The notes: generated from the letters alone by a model not told the origin. Positions 1 through 10,417 are shown, counted from the stretch's first letter. The stretch: DNA of 64,000 nt from Algibacter miyuki (GCF_042427745.1 NZ_JBHMFA010000017.1), one strand, 5' to 3'. A program made the numbers and translations.

Positions 1-1003
1 TATGCTCGTATAAGTTTTGTTTTCCTTGTAAACCATGACGACCAATAGCCATACCATGATCTGAAGTATAAACAATATAAGTATTATCTAGTTCGCCCAT
101 AGCTTCAAGCTTAGCTAAAACTTTCTCTAATTGATTGTCTACATTCTCTGAACAAGCGTACTCTCTACCTAATTCATTTCTTATTGTTCTTTCATCTCTA
201 TTTTTCCAAACACCACTTACACGTTCTTCATCTCTAAGTTCTGGATGTCCATGAAAAAACGGGTGTGCAGCTAAATAATTATCTTGAAGTTCTGGTTGCT
301 TATCATTTGCAGCAGGCAATGAATTTGGATCTTTATGATTGGTTGCACCATACTTTTCTAACAATTCCGGCGTACCATTTCGAGTATCATGTGGGTGAGA
401 AAATCCGAAATAGATAAAAAACGGATCTTCTTCTTTCGCAACTTCTCTATCTCCTAAATATTCTAGCACTTGCTTTGCATGCCAAGCACTTCCTGTTTCT
501 TCTGTCCCGCCACGTTTTGTTGCATCGTGAACCACAGTAAATTGCTTGTTCGCTCCTGGATAAGAGTTTCCTTTTTTACAAGTTCTCATGGTTTTATAAC
601 CCGCACGATTAAAAACAGCTCCAATAGTTTGGTCGTCTATCTCGTTTGGGCCAGTTTGCTTTTGAAATTCTGCACTTGGCGGTAAATGCCATAACGTTCT
701 TCCAGACATAATCATGTGGCGCGATGGTGTACAGACAGCTCCATTCATAGAACCCATGTGGCGCGCTTGCTCAACAACCACACCTTGGCTAGCCAATTTA
801 CTAATGGTTGGTGTTTCTAAAATTGAATTTGGATCGTAGGTTTGCAAATCGAATGGCGATTGATCATCCACCAGTACAAATAGAAAATTTGGACGTTTTG
901 GTGCTTCTGCAACTTCCGATTTTGTTTCTGCTTTATTTTTACAACTTGTAAAAGCTAGCACTAAAACTCCTGCTAAAAGGGTGTGTTTAAAAAATTTATG
1001 CAT
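1..1003 (-). CDS. S1 family sulfatase, lipoprotein (partial, C-terminus outside window)
   Basis: Hydrolyses a sulfate ester on an algal-type glycan; expected in the periplasm or on the cell surface. The start at 1003 gives a lipoprotein signal with Cys21 (FTSC). The metal-binding VDDQ follows near residue 46, and the formylglycine motif C-T-P-S-R is at residues 91-95, so the enzyme should be matured to the active form. A later S-D-H-G segment is typical of alkaline-phosphatase-fold sulfatases. Only about 334 residues are inside the window and the C-terminal domain is missing. It heads the minus-strand sulfatase/glycosidase cluster that runs from 20736 to the left edge. The exact S1 subfamily and the position of the sulfate removed cannot be read from sequence by eye. 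Confidence 0.93.
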   Translation of the reverse strand, partial: MHKFFKHTLLAGVLVLAFTSCKNKAETKSEVAEAPKRPNFLFVLVDDQSPFDLQTYDPNSILETPTISKLASQGVVVEQARHMGSMNGAVCTPSRHMIMSGRTLWHLPPSAEFQKQTGPNEIDDQTIGAVFNRAGYKTMRTCKKGNSYPGANKQFTVVHDATKRGGTEETGSAWHAKQVLEYLGDREVAKEEDPFFIYFGFSHPHDTRNGTPELLEKYGATNHKDPNSLPAANDKQPELQDNYLAAHPFFHGHPELRDEERVSGVWKNRDERTIRNELGREYACSENVDNQLEKVLAKLEAMGELDNTYIVYTSDHGMAIGRHGLQGKQNLYEH

Positions 1004-1101
1004 ACTATTTATTGTTTGTTTAGTTTTTGATATTAATGTGAGTTGTTTCAATTTTTATGACTTAGTCTTTTTATATTTTTAAATTAGGAGCACTTAATTA
1101 T

Positions 1102-1908
1102 CTAAAATAAAACCTCATCTATAACTCGCGCCACTTCTTCGCCTTGCTGATTAAAACCTAAAGCTTTGTAATGCACATTTCCGGGAGCTTGCTCCCAAGC
1201 TTCGCGATGTGGCTTGGTAAAGGCATACAGATCATTAACGATTATATCGGGATGATTTGCTAAAACTTCTAACGCTGCTGTATTGTATTTAATACTATCA
1301 CCTTTAAATCGACCTTTTGCATTTTCGGGAACAGGTGTTGTGGTTGCGAAAATTAATTTTGCTTTCGGAAATTTGGTTTTCAAATACTGACAAATGCCTT
1401 CTAAATTTTCTTTATATGTTTCAACAGACGACACTTGCTTACCTTCTGTTTTATTTAAGTTTTTTCCTTTAAGGTACTTTAAATCATGCAATCCAACATT
1501 AAAATGAATAACATCCCAATCGAATTTCCAGCCTTCCTCTAACCCCGGTTGAAACATGCTTTCTTGTAGCTTTTCCATATTCGGAATAAACTGATCGCTA
1601 GAACCTCCATTCTTAAACAAGCGATACACATTCGCTTTTCCTCTTAAAAGTTTCATCACTTTTGAAGAATAAGCTATTGAAATAGAGTCGCCATAAATAA
1701 ACACATTAGGTATTCTCTTTTTTGGATGCACATAAACAAAGGCATCCGTTTTATAAGACTTCCCGATTTTGCCACACAAGGCATCCCAAGTATTTTTACA
1801 AATAGCTTCGTTCGTTTTTTTATAAACGGTTTTAGCACAAGCCATCGGAACCATACTGATTCCTACAGTCCCAAAACTTAATATTTTTATAAACTTTTTA
1901 CGTTGCAC
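1102..1908 (-). CDS. SGNH/GDSL-family hydrolase, exported
   Basis: Probable carbohydrate esterase or related SGNH hydrolase of 268 residues. The N-terminus is a hydrophobic export signal with a possible lipobox (PMAC). Block I is visible as YGDSIS near residue 72 (nucleophile Ser), block III as HFNVGLHDL near residue 137 (in place of the usual GxND), and block V as NVHYKALG near residue 245 (catalytic His). It sits between two sulfatases on the same strand, about 50 bases from the next, so it is likely transcribed with them and removes an ester, for example acetyl, from the same polysaccharide. An alternative is a non-enzymatic SGNH-like protein, since block V lacks the usual D-x-x-H spacing. 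Confidence 0.8.
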   Translation of the reverse strand: MQRKKFIKILSFGTVGISMVPMACAKTVYKKTNEAICKNTWDALCGKIGKSYKTDAFVYVHPKKRIPNVFIYGDSISIAYSSKVMKLLRGKANVYRLFKNGGSSDQFIPNMEKLQESMFQPGLEEGWKFDWDVIHFNVGLHDLKYLKGKNLNKTEGKQVSSVETYKENLEGICQYLKTKFPKAKLIFATTTPVPENAKGRFKGDSIKYNTAALEVLANHPDIIVNDLYAFTKPHREAWEQAPGNVHYKALGFNQQGEEVARVIDEVLF

Positions 1909-1957
1909 GTGTTTCTCTCTTAAATTGAACGTTTTTTGATTTCAGAAATATCTTCCT

Positions 1958-3547
1958 TTAATTCAAACTCATCCATGTTAATTGGTCCCAGTTTTCTGTA
2001 ACATAAGGTTGAGGTAATCCTTCTGTTGATCGGCCTGTTTTTATAATATCAGTGATTTTAGCTGTTAGCCTACTAACCACTTCTGGTTGCTCAAAATATA
2101 AGTTTGTAGTTTCTCCAGGATCGTTTTCCATATCGTAAAGTTCAAAAGGTGCTTCACCCTCTTTTGGTTCTATAATAACAGGTTTTAAAGAACCACCAGA
2201 ACCTCTAAGCATGTTTAATTTCCATTTCCCTTCGCGAATAGCAAAATGCCCCGTAAATGAATGATGAATTACCGGTCTATCTGCTTTTTGCTTAACAGCG
2301 GCGTCCTTCATCATTGGCCATAAGCTGTAACTATCTTCTCCTGCATTATCAGGTATTTTAGCTCCAACAATATCAGCAATAGTTGCTAAATAATCGGTTT
2401 GACAAACTGGATCGTTTACTTGACTTCCTGCTTTAATAGCATTTGGCCAACGCATTAAAAACGGTACTCGGTGTCCGCCTTCATAAATATCACGTTTTCC
2501 ACCTTTAAAATTCATACAACTATAATGTCCGTAAGTATTTCTTTGATAAGCATAATTAGATTCTGCACCATTATCCGATGAAAAAATAACCAAAGTATTT
2601 TCATCTAAACCATTTGCTTTTAAAGCATCCAACACTTGCCCGATACGATAATCTGTTTCCTCCATAAAATCGCCATAATTTCCGCAGTTACTTTTTCCTT
2701 GAAAATCAGGATGTGTACAATGTGGTAAATGTGGGCTTGTAAGTGGTAAATATAAAAAGAAAGGTTTTCCAGATTTAGATTCATCCGCAGCATTACCGAT
2801 GTATTCAACGGCTTTATCGGCAAAAGTTTTAAGTACCAATTCGTCATTAAATGAAGGCGCTACCTCAACATAGCCTTTCGCTTGTTCTTCCTGATAAGGA
2901 GGCGTCATTCTATACGTACGTGGTGTTACATCCAATTTCTTTTTTGTATAAAGCGTTGGTGGATCAAGCACTCGATCGTTTTCTAAATAAGTTAATATAC
3001 CATAATTCATAGAAGCAGGAATTCCGAAGAAATAATCGAAACCTTTTTCTATTGGACCATCTGTGAAAGGTTTAGACCAATCGCGACCACCCTTTTTCAC
3101 ATCACCTTCAAACTCCATTTGAAGGTGCCATTTACCAATCATGGCTGTACTATAACCTTGCTCACGAAGTAACGAAGCAATCGTCATTCTATCTTTTTCA
3201 ATTAAACACGGGCCATCTGCACGTAAAACATTTTTCTTTAAACTTGTTCTCCAACTGTAACGCCCTGTTAACAGGCTGTATCTAGAAGGTGTACAAACCG
3301 CATCACTACTATGTCCATCGGTAAAAGTTACGCCTTCGTTAGCTAACTTATCCATATTGGGCGTTTTAAATTTCGCCTCTGGGTTAAGTGCTCCAACATC
3401 TCCATAACCTTGATCGTCGGTGTAAATAATAACAATATTAGGTTTTGTTTCTTCGGATACTTCTGTTGCCTGATTTTTACTTTGTTGCCCACAAGAGACT
3501 AATAAAACAAGGTTCAAATAAGCTACTAATTTTAATATTAATTTCAT
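1958..3547 (-). CDS. S1 family arylsulfatase, lipoprotein
   Basis: Sulfatase of 529 residues, full length for the family. It has a signal peptide ending in LVSC with lipidated Cys19, a metal-binding YTDDQGYGD at 42-50, the C-T-P-S-R formylglycine motif at 85-89 and LTGRYSWR just after. The mid-protein FKGGKRDIYEGGHR segment is the second arylsulfatase signature, and IFSSDNGAE carries further metal ligands. It is the leftmost of three consecutive sulfatases; the gap to the next upstream gene is about 30 bases, which supports an operon. It probably acts on exo- or endo-sulfate groups of oligosaccharides in the periplasm. The substrate position is unknown. Confidence 0.95.
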   Translation of the reverse strand: MKLILKLVAYLNLVLLVSCGQQSKNQATEVSEETKPNIVIIYTDDQGYGDVGALNPEAKFKTPNMDKLANEGVTFTDGHSSDAVCTPSRYSLLTGRYSWRTSLKKNVLRADGPCLIEKDRMTIASLLREQGYSTAMIGKWHLQMEFEGDVKKGGRDWSKPFTDGPIEKGFDYFFGIPASMNYGILTYLENDRVLDPPTLYTKKKLDVTPRTYRMTPPYQEEQAKGYVEVAPSFNDELVLKTFADKAVEYIGNAADESKSGKPFFLYLPLTSPHLPHCTHPDFQGKSNCGNYGDFMEETDYRIGQVLDALKANGLDENTLVIFSSDNGAESNYAYQRNTYGHYSCMNFKGGKRDIYEGGHRVPFLMRWPNAIKAGSQVNDPVCQTDYLATIADIVGAKIPDNAGEDSYSLWPMMKDAAVKQKADRPVIHHSFTGHFAIREGKWKLNMLRGSGGSLKPVIIEPKEGEAPFELYDMENDPGETTNLYFEQPEVVSRLTAKITDIIKTGRSTEGLPQPYVTENWDQLTWMSLN

Positions 3548-3580
3548 TTTGATATTTTAAATTCCGCCTAAATAGCGTTT

Positions 3581-5374
3581 TTAATTTATTTTTTCAACAT
3601 ATACATAATATGCAGGGTGTACACGACCTAACTCATCTATAAGTTGTGCTTCCATATCGTATTTTCCCGCTGGAATCTTCCCTGTAAAAGTTACTTCATC
3701 TTGATCTGCTTTAATGTCTAAAGTTTTAGAAATATTAGCTACATATAAGAAAGCTTCTTTAAAATCTGATTTTTCTCCAGCTGGCGATGTTTTATCATAT
3801 TCGATAGCCTTTTCTTGAGCTGGAAACGTCGCGTTGATAGCTAAGTTCCTTTCTCTTGGAAACCTGCGTAAACTGATTTTATAATCGCCATCTTCAACAA
3901 ATTCAATTTTCCACTTACCACCAGCACGAGCACCAGTAATAGCTCCATTTTGGTGCCAAGCTCCGCTAAATTTCCCTACAATCATATCGTGAGCTGAAAT
4001 TCTACTCGGGTTTTCTTTTGGAGAACCTACTTTAATGTAAGCATAACGCTCATTAACTTCTTCGTCTACAAAAGATTGCCACCAGGTTTCATACCCCACA
4101 CTTAAACGAGCAGCGACTTCTGGGTGTGCAGAAATAATGTTATTTTGCTGACCTAAATCGTTATTTATATTATACAGTTCTTTACCATCAACTAAACGCC
4201 AATCTTTGTCCATAACTGTATATTTTCTATACTTGATTAGGTTTTGTTCTCTTTGGGTATCCATATATAAAATTCGGTTTTCCCAAGTATCATTCTTAGC
4301 CTCTAATAAAGGTGTTAAACTTTTACCATCCAGTTTTTTAACCGGATTAAAATCTAAACCTAATAAATCTACAAATGTTGGTAATAAATCGTAATGCGCT
4401 ACTAACTCATCAATATCTTTACCGCCTGTCAATTTTCCGTCTGGCCATCTAATATAAAGTGGCACACGGTGTCCACCTTCGTACTGGCTACCTTTACCAC
4501 CTTTTAATCCTGCATTGTAAACACTTCTACCTGCTGCGGTACCATTATCTGTAGTAAAAATTACGATGGTATTATCGGCGATACCTAAATCGTCTAATTT
4601 ATCTTCTAACTTTTTGAAATTGTCGTCAATATTGGTAATCATTCCATAAAAACGCAAGGTTCTCTCATTGATATCTTTATACTTTTTACCTTGGTATAAA
4701 TCAAAATAATCTTTTGGAAGATTATACGGTGAATGCGGTGCATTGGTAGAAATATAACAGAAAAAAGGTTTGTCTTTATTGGTTTCAATAAAATCTAAAG
4801 CACCATTGAAAAACACATCTGAGCAATACCCATCATACTTTTCCATTTTACTATTGTGCCAGTAGGTATCATCGAAATAATCGTTACCCCAATAATCTGG
4901 ACCTTGCCCTACACCTCCGCCACCATGACGAATAACTTCATGAAAGCCTCTATCTTCAGGACGAAAAGGATAATTATCTCCTAAATGCCATTTTCCGAAC
5001 ATGGCATTAGTATATCCGTTTTGAGCAAAAATTTGAGGTAAAGTCACTTCATCTTCAAAAAGAATAGAGCGCCCATTAATAGTATGAAACACATTAACAC
5101 GATTACTATGGCGTCCCGTCATGATTGCTCCACGTGTTGGTGCACAGGTAGTTGATACGTGGTAATTTGTAAAACGAACCGCATCGGAATAAAACTTATC
5201 GATGTTTGGTGTCTGAATAAACTCATTTCCCTCACAAGCTAAATCGCCCTTCCCTTGATCATCGGTAATTACAATAATGACGTTTGGCTTCTGTTTTGAT
5301 TGTGCCGAAAGCTTATCAACATGTGCAAATATGGTAACTAAGACTAAAAATAGTAATGACGTTTTTTTTCTCAT
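3581..5374 (-). CDS. S1 family sulfatase with extra C-terminal beta domain
   Basis: Sulfatase of 597 residues with a type I signal peptide (ends near LSAQS, residue 26). It has ITDDQGKGD near 36-44 and a C-A-P-T-R maturation motif at 77-81 (Thr instead of Ser, which is an allowed variant). FTTDNGTAAG and GGKGSQYEGGHRVP supply the later active-site segments. After the catalytic domain, the last 130 or so residues (WHQNGAITGARAGGKWKIEF onward) look like a beta-rich accessory domain that the lipoprotein sulfatases nearby lack. The closest neighbour, at 5429-7264, has the same architecture and the same C-A-P-T-R context, so the two are tandem paralogues. Confidence 0.94.
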   Translation of the reverse strand: MRKKTSLLFLVLVTIFAHVDKLSAQSKQKPNVIIVITDDQGKGDLACEGNEFIQTPNIDKFYSDAVRFTNYHVSTTCAPTRGAIMTGRHSNRVNVFHTINGRSILFEDEVTLPQIFAQNGYTNAMFGKWHLGDNYPFRPEDRGFHEVIRHGGGGVGQGPDYWGNDYFDDTYWHNSKMEKYDGYCSDVFFNGALDFIETNKDKPFFCYISTNAPHSPYNLPKDYFDLYQGKKYKDINERTLRFYGMITNIDDNFKKLEDKLDDLGIADNTIVIFTTDNGTAAGRSVYNAGLKGGKGSQYEGGHRVPLYIRWPDGKLTGGKDIDELVAHYDLLPTFVDLLGLDFNPVKKLDGKSLTPLLEAKNDTWENRILYMDTQREQNLIKYRKYTVMDKDWRLVDGKELYNINNDLGQQNNIISAHPEVAARLSVGYETWWQSFVDEEVNERYAYIKVGSPKENPSRISAHDMIVGKFSGAWHQNGAITGARAGGKWKIEFVEDGDYKISLRRFPRERNLAINATFPAQEKAIEYDKTSPAGEKSDFKEAFLYVANISKTLDIKADQDEVTFTGKIPAGKYDMEAQLIDELGRVHPAYYVYVEKIN

Positions 5375-5428
5375 TATGGTAAAAGTTAGGTTATTAATTC
5401 CTAAAAGTAAAAAATTATAAAACCTAAC

Positions 5429-7264
5429 CTATATTTTTTCGACGAGCGTATAATATGCTCCTAATTCTTTACCTGAATCTAAAGTAAACCACGTTTGAAG
5501 TTGTGTTTCTCCTGCTTTAAGATCTACGGTGAATTCTACAAATTCCGCATTAGGATCTACAACAACAGACTGCTCTTCATCTTGAATTTTAATTCTAGCA
5601 TTTTTAATAGTTAACTTTTTACTTTTTACACTTTCTCTAACCGTTGTGCCTTCTAGAGTTGGACGCACCGGAGCCACGCCATTTAAAGGTAAACCTGTTT
5701 CTATTGGCCAACGACGTAATTTTAAGTTGTAAGTTCCACTTTCAGCAACCTTTACTAACCAATACCCATTATCGATATAACCTTGTCTAATATGGCGTTG
5801 ATGCCACGGACTTGCTGCCGCTGTAGTGTGCCAATCATGACCGTGTAACGTTGTTGGGTTTTCATTTGGAGTACCTACAATAATATAAGGTTGATCGGCA
5901 TAACTTGGAGAAATTTCTTTCCACCAAGCATCATACTCTGCTTTAAAAGCATCCATTTTTTCAGGAAATTGATCGGCAACATTAGTACGTTGTTCCGGAT
6001 CTTTACTTAAATCGTAAAGCTCGGTACCATTAACAAGTCTCCAATCGCCTTTCATAAAAGCGGTTCTTCTCCAAGGTTCTGGCACTTCAGTACGTTGCGA
6101 ATTTGTAATAATCGCACGATCTACAAATGCTTCATTATGACCATCGATTAATGGTTTTAAACTTTTTCCGTCGAATTTTAAATCTTCTTTAACTTCTAAA
6201 CCACATAAATCGACCAAAGTTGGTGCAATATCGTAATGTGCCGTAAGTTCGTTAATATCTTTTCCGGTAGTAATTCCACCATCTTTCCAGTGAATGAATA
6301 AAGGCACACGGTGTCCACCTTCATACATACTCGCTTTAATACCACGCATACCTGCGTTGAATCCTTTATCAGTAAAACCATCTAAACGATCGCCTCCTTT
6401 TTCAATTTTTGCTCCTGCTGAAGTTCCATTATCAGTAGAGAAAATCAAAATGGTGTTATCCATTAAATCGATTTCTTTTAAATATTCTACTAGTTTCCCA
6501 AGGTTCTCATCAACATTAGAAATTAAACCGTAAAAGGCTGCATTTGGTATGTTTTCATTATTTTCATAAGGATCTGAATATTTCTTATCAACAAAATACG
6601 GCGTATGTGCTGCGTTGGTAGATAAATAACAGAAGAATGGCTTATTATTCTTTTGATTTTCTGCCATGTAGTTTTTAGCATTTTCGAACCAAATATCAGT
6701 ACAAAATCCTTCAAATTTCTTTAACTCACCATTGTGCTTGTAGGTATCATTAAAATAATCATTATCCCAATAATCCAAAGCTTGCTCAACACCACCTCCA
6801 CTGTGTACTAAAACTTCTTCGAAGCCTTTGTCTTCCGGACGAAATGGGTAATTATCACCTAAGTGCCATTTTCCAAAAATTCCGGTTGCATAGCCATTAT
6901 CTTTAAAAACTTGAGCAATAGTAGTCTCTCTATCTAAAATTAACGAACGCCCGTTTACAGTATGCCAAACACCAGCTCGGTTTGAGTGATGCCCCGTCAT
7001 TAAAGCGGCTCTTGTTGGCGCACAAGTTGGAGATACGTGATATTGTGTAAAACGCGCACTTACATCGTAAAGATTATCGATGTTTGGTGTTTTAATTTCC
7101 TTGTTGCCAAGGCGTCCAATATCACCATAACCCTGATCGTCTACAACAAGTAAAATAACGTTTGGTTTTTCTTTCTTTACCTCAGTCTTTTTTTCTTCCG
7201 ATTTACAAGACACCATAAATAAGGCGCATAAAATTACAGCAATAAGACCTCTACTTTTTTTCAT
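5429..7264 (-). CDS. S1 family sulfatase, lipoprotein, paralogue of the next gene
   Basis: Sulfatase of 611 residues. The lipoprotein signal has Cys20 (FMVSC), VDDQGYGD lies near 41-48 and the C-A-P-T-R maturation motif at 81-85. IFSTDNGTSAG and the MYEGGHRVP segment complete the active site. As in the downstream sulfatase, a C-terminal beta-rich domain of about 130 residues follows, beginning near SPWHQRHIRQGYID. Shared segments such as KWHLGDNYPFRPEDKGFEEV show that the two genes arose by duplication. One product is lipidated and the other has an ordinary signal peptide, so they may act in different cell locations or on successive intermediates. The last step is inference. Confidence 0.94.
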   Translation of the reverse strand: MKKSRGLIAVILCALFMVSCKSEEKKTEVKKEKPNVILLVVDDQGYGDIGRLGNKEIKTPNIDNLYDVSARFTQYHVSPTCAPTRAALMTGHHSNRAGVWHTVNGRSLILDRETTIAQVFKDNGYATGIFGKWHLGDNYPFRPEDKGFEEVLVHSGGGVEQALDYWDNDYFNDTYKHNGELKKFEGFCTDIWFENAKNYMAENQKNNKPFFCYLSTNAAHTPYFVDKKYSDPYENNENIPNAAFYGLISNVDENLGKLVEYLKEIDLMDNTILIFSTDNGTSAGAKIEKGGDRLDGFTDKGFNAGMRGIKASMYEGGHRVPLFIHWKDGGITTGKDINELTAHYDIAPTLVDLCGLEVKEDLKFDGKSLKPLIDGHNEAFVDRAIITNSQRTEVPEPWRRTAFMKGDWRLVNGTELYDLSKDPEQRTNVADQFPEKMDAFKAEYDAWWKEISPSYADQPYIIVGTPNENPTTLHGHDWHTTAAASPWHQRHIRQGYIDNGYWLVKVAESGTYNLKLRRWPIETGLPLNGVAPVRPTLEGTTVRESVKSKKLTIKNARIKIQDEEQSVVVDPNAEFVEFTVDLKAGETQLQTWFTLDSGKELGAYYTLVEKI

Positions 7265-7442
7265 AAGAATTAATTTATCTGAATAGATGTTGAATGTTTC
7301 AATTAAAATATCCGCGCTTTAGAAAACGGACATTTAAGAGCATAAAAATATCATTTCCTTAGAAATATGGATATAAACTATCATTCAAATACTATAAATT
7401 ATAGGCTTATATTGAAAAAACTTCGATGTTTAGAGGGATTAA

Positions 7443-8933
7443 CTACTTTTTTTCTTCGGAAGCAGGATAGGTTTTTACAAGATTAGCTGTTCCATAATCG
7501 GTTACTTTACCACTACTTTTCACTTGATTTCCTTCGGATAAATGACCTAAAATAACCGGATAATTAGTGCCGTTTTTTATTGAAATTTTTGTCGCACTAT
7601 ACGTTTTATTTCCAAAATGCTTCTTAAAATTTTCCTCATATCCTTTAGGTACATTTGGATAATCTGTAGTTAAAAACTGAAAGCGAGCAGGATAACCAAC
7701 CACAATGGGTCTAAGTGTATTATCGATAGTTTCTGAAGGATTAGCTGCCGTTAATTTTATATTATGTCCATGCCCTTTTATGGCTGCAAATACATGGTTT
7801 CCGACAGCATGTGGAGCCGGTAAAACAGTTAAATCTATATTTTGGTTTGATACTTTATCAAAATGCATGTAAAGTAACGGCCCGTAAGCAGCATTGCCTT
7901 TACAATTAATCATTTCGCCACCATTATTTAGAGAATAGCCCTCGACAACACAATCTAAAACTGTGCTATTTTTAACCGTTACTTTCCCTTTTGCCATGTA
8001 CAATTTAATACCGCCTCTACATTTTTTAACCACACAATTCTCGACGGTTACAGACCCTGGAATATTATAAGCGCGAATACCATCTTCCGTAAGGTTAAAC
8101 ATTACATCACGAGGAATAGGAAGTCCTTCCATTTCTCCAAGTGGCATTTTGTAATTAAATCGTTTTGGTAAATCACCATCGTTAGTTTCTGTGTAAGCAT
8201 CGTTACTTGGGCGCACATCACCTTCAATGTAGGTGTTTTTAATTAGGGTTTTATCAGCGTTTTTCTGCATGTAAATAACATGTCCAAATGCTCTATGTTG
8301 AAATTCGCAATTATCAACCGTATTCCCCACGCCTGTAATTAACAAAGCGCAACGTTTGTCTAAACCGGTAGCATTACCTCTGCCAATACCGTACATATTG
8401 CCATAGCCATAAGGAAACGAACCTCTTACGGTTAGCTTTATGCCATCCACAGTATTATTATTTCCTGAAACGCGAATATTTGCACCTCCTTTTAAGCCTT
8501 TCGCCAAAGTTTTTCGGTTTTGATTGTAGCTCCCAAAATCGGTTACTTTCTCCATACCGTTTTGGTAAGTATCTTCGAAATCGCCTCCTCTTAAAATATT
8601 ATTAGAACCTGTAATATCGAAATGAGCATCTTTACATGTTCCGACAGGGAAATTGATATAAACCTCATTCAGTTCAATAATATTGTTAGAACCGGAACAT
8701 GGGAAACCTCTAGATTCTATTGGTAAATCGGTAATATTATATTTTCCTGGCTTAAGAATAATGTGCTGATTACTTTGCTGAACGGCTTCCCGTAACCCTG
8801 ATAAACTAGACACTTTAATTTGATTTAACTGAAGTCCTTTTTCAACTGTTTTACTTTTGTTTTGAGCACAACTAAACTGCGCAACGACGAACATAAGTAC
8901 TACTGCAATATTTATAAACTTGAGATGTTTCAT
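7443..8933 (-). CDS. Right-handed parallel beta-helix protein, exported (glycan-active candidate)
   Basis: Protein of 496 residues with an export signal containing FSCAQ (possible lipidated Cys23). Recurrent short strands with Asn ladders (GSNNILRGGDF, VSGNNNTVDGI, VENCVVKKC, VKNSTVLDC) show a right-handed parallel beta-helix, the fold of many polysaccharide lyases, GH28-type hydrolases and iota-carrageenases. I cannot place it in a named CAZy family. The upstream neighbour at 8953-10386 is a paralogue sharing GSFPYGYG and the EGDVR/EGEMR plus GIRAYN segments, so both probably act on related linkages of the same polysaccharide. The gene is separated from the downstream sulfatase by about 180 bases. 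Confidence 0.8.
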   Translation of the reverse strand: MKHLKFINIAVVLMFVVAQFSCAQNKSKTVEKGLQLNQIKVSSLSGLREAVQQSNQHIILKPGKYNITDLPIESRGFPCSGSNNIIELNEVYINFPVGTCKDAHFDITGSNNILRGGDFEDTYQNGMEKVTDFGSYNQNRKTLAKGLKGGANIRVSGNNNTVDGIKLTVRGSFPYGYGNMYGIGRGNATGLDKRCALLITGVGNTVDNCEFQHRAFGHVIYMQKNADKTLIKNTYIEGDVRPSNDAYTETNDGDLPKRFNYKMPLGEMEGLPIPRDVMFNLTEDGIRAYNIPGSVTVENCVVKKCRGGIKLYMAKGKVTVKNSTVLDCVVEGYSLNNGGEMINCKGNAAYGPLLYMHFDKVSNQNIDLTVLPAPHAVGNHVFAAIKGHGHNIKLTAANPSETIDNTLRPIVVGYPARFQFLTTDYPNVPKGYEENFKKHFGNKTYSATKISIKNGTNYPVILGHLSEGNQVKSSGKVTDYGTANLVKTYPASEEKK

Positions 8934-8952
8934 TTTAAAATATTCTTATCAA

Positions 8953-10386
8953 TTATTTTGTTTGAATGGTATTGTTTGTACCTAAATCTTCTATAGTTCC
9001 AGACGTTCTGCCTGTTACACCTAAGCTTTTATTCGAAAGATATAATGGATAATCGGTAAGATTATTAATTTCAAAATCGGAGCCTTTAAAGTCGTTTTGA
9101 TGCGGGAAATTTCCATTTAATAAACGAATGTTATTTTTTACACCACCAACTTTAATTTCCAATCCGTGCTCTACGCCTTCATTACTTCCACGTAAAGTGA
9201 TATTATGACCACGACCACCTATATAAGCCACACTTCCAGAACCATTCATGTATGGGTTACTCGCAGGAATAATCGTGATATCAGCATTAAAATTCTTGTC
9301 ATTTTCATAAGTCGATGAATACACTGGACCGTAACTGCAATCGGCTCTACAATTCACCACATCGCCAGAACCTAATGAAAATCCGTTTTCACTACCAATA
9401 ACTGTACAGTTTTCAACATACTTTTTACCAGTGGCATGCGCTAAAGTAACACCTGTTCTCATGTTTTTAACGGTACAATTTAATATGGTTGGATTAGATG
9501 TGCCACGCATAATAAGTTTACCATCGATAATAGTTTCACCTGCATTATAAGCACGAATACCAGCTTCGCCAGTACTTAACATATAACCTTTTGGAAGTTC
9601 GTATCCCCAAACCGTCATAAAATCAACTTTGTCGGCAGGCGAACCTGTACCTTTTTCTAATAACATATCGTCGGTACTACGCATTTCGCCTTCTACATAG
9701 CAACCTTCTATTGTTGGGTTACTTGCAGCTTGCATAAACAAACAATGCCCGTAACTTCTATGGATAAACGTCGAGTTTTTTAAGTGATTAGATTCTCCAC
9801 GAATTAAACAAGAACTGTGTTTTTGGTGTCTAATTACGTTTTTTCCGCCCTTACCAAACGCATCGCCATAACCATAAGGAAACGATCCTTTAGCGGCTAC
9901 GTAAAAACCTTCAACAAGATTTTCTCTTCCATCGATACACACATTTAGCGCGCCTTTTGTTGGCCCATCATAAACCGATCCTTCATCTATTAATGTTAGA
10001 TTTTTAAGCACATTATTATTACCAACAATTTGAATTTCGTTAATTCTAATATTTCCATAAGATTGAAACACTTTTGTATCCACTTTAATGGTAACCCCTG
10101 AGAAATCGTAGGTGCTGTTATTTCCTTCAAAAAGCAATAATACTTTACACTCTTTTCCTACGAAAGACGATTTTTGATACAAACCATTTTTTACATCGGC
10201 AGCCGTTATGGAGTAAACACCTGGCGTCATTTTTACATGCACTTTATCCTGACTTAAATAAGGTATTAATTCGCTTAAAGAATTCACCTTAGTTTGTGCG
10301 CTAGCAGTGACACTTAGCAGGAAACACATCCCGAAAAGAAACATCGTGTTTTTAATTACTGAAATGGTACTCATAAATTTATTCAT
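8953..10386 (-). CDS. Right-handed parallel beta-helix protein, exported, paralogue of neighbour
   Basis: Protein of 477 residues with a signal peptide (hydrophobic stretch to about residue 30, ending VTASAQT). The beta-helix ladder is visible in GNNNVLKNLTL, RGESNHLKNSTF, PTIEGCYVEGEM and PTILNCTVKNM. It shares the KGSFPYGYGD segment, the R-S/A-F/Y-G-H segment and AGIRAYN with the downstream gene 20 bases away, so they form a tandem duplicated pair that is very likely cotranscribed. The conserved GSFPYGYG and GIRAYN strips are good candidates for the active-site groove, but this is inference. The family is not recognised; a lyase or hydrolase role in the polysaccharide locus fits the context. 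Confidence 0.8.
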   Translation of the reverse strand: MNKFMSTISVIKNTMFLFGMCFLLSVTASAQTKVNSLSELIPYLSQDKVHVKMTPGVYSITAADVKNGLYQKSSFVGKECKVLLLFEGNNSTYDFSGVTIKVDTKVFQSYGNIRINEIQIVGNNNVLKNLTLIDEGSVYDGPTKGALNVCIDGRENLVEGFYVAAKGSFPYGYGDAFGKGGKNVIRHQKHSSCLIRGESNHLKNSTFIHRSYGHCLFMQAASNPTIEGCYVEGEMRSTDDMLLEKGTGSPADKVDFMTVWGYELPKGYMLSTGEAGIRAYNAGETIIDGKLIMRGTSNPTILNCTVKNMRTGVTLAHATGKKYVENCTVIGSENGFSLGSGDVVNCRADCSYGPVYSSTYENDKNFNADITIIPASNPYMNGSGSVAYIGGRGHNITLRGSNEGVEHGLEIKVGGVKNNIRLLNGNFPHQNDFKGSDFEINNLTDYPLYLSNKSLGVTGRTSGTIEDLGTNNTIQTK

Positions 10387-10417
10387 TATTAATCTTTATT
10401 TTATGTTTTTAATTGAT

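Noticed and set aside
470..685. Plus-strand open frame inside the first sulfatase
   Set aside because: Antisense to a clear sulfatase coding region with a formylglycine motif; composition is not protein-like.
7443..8933. GH82 iota-carrageenase
   Set aside because: Both beta-helix proteins have helix ladders but I do not see the GH82 segments I remember; the fold alone is not enough to name the family.
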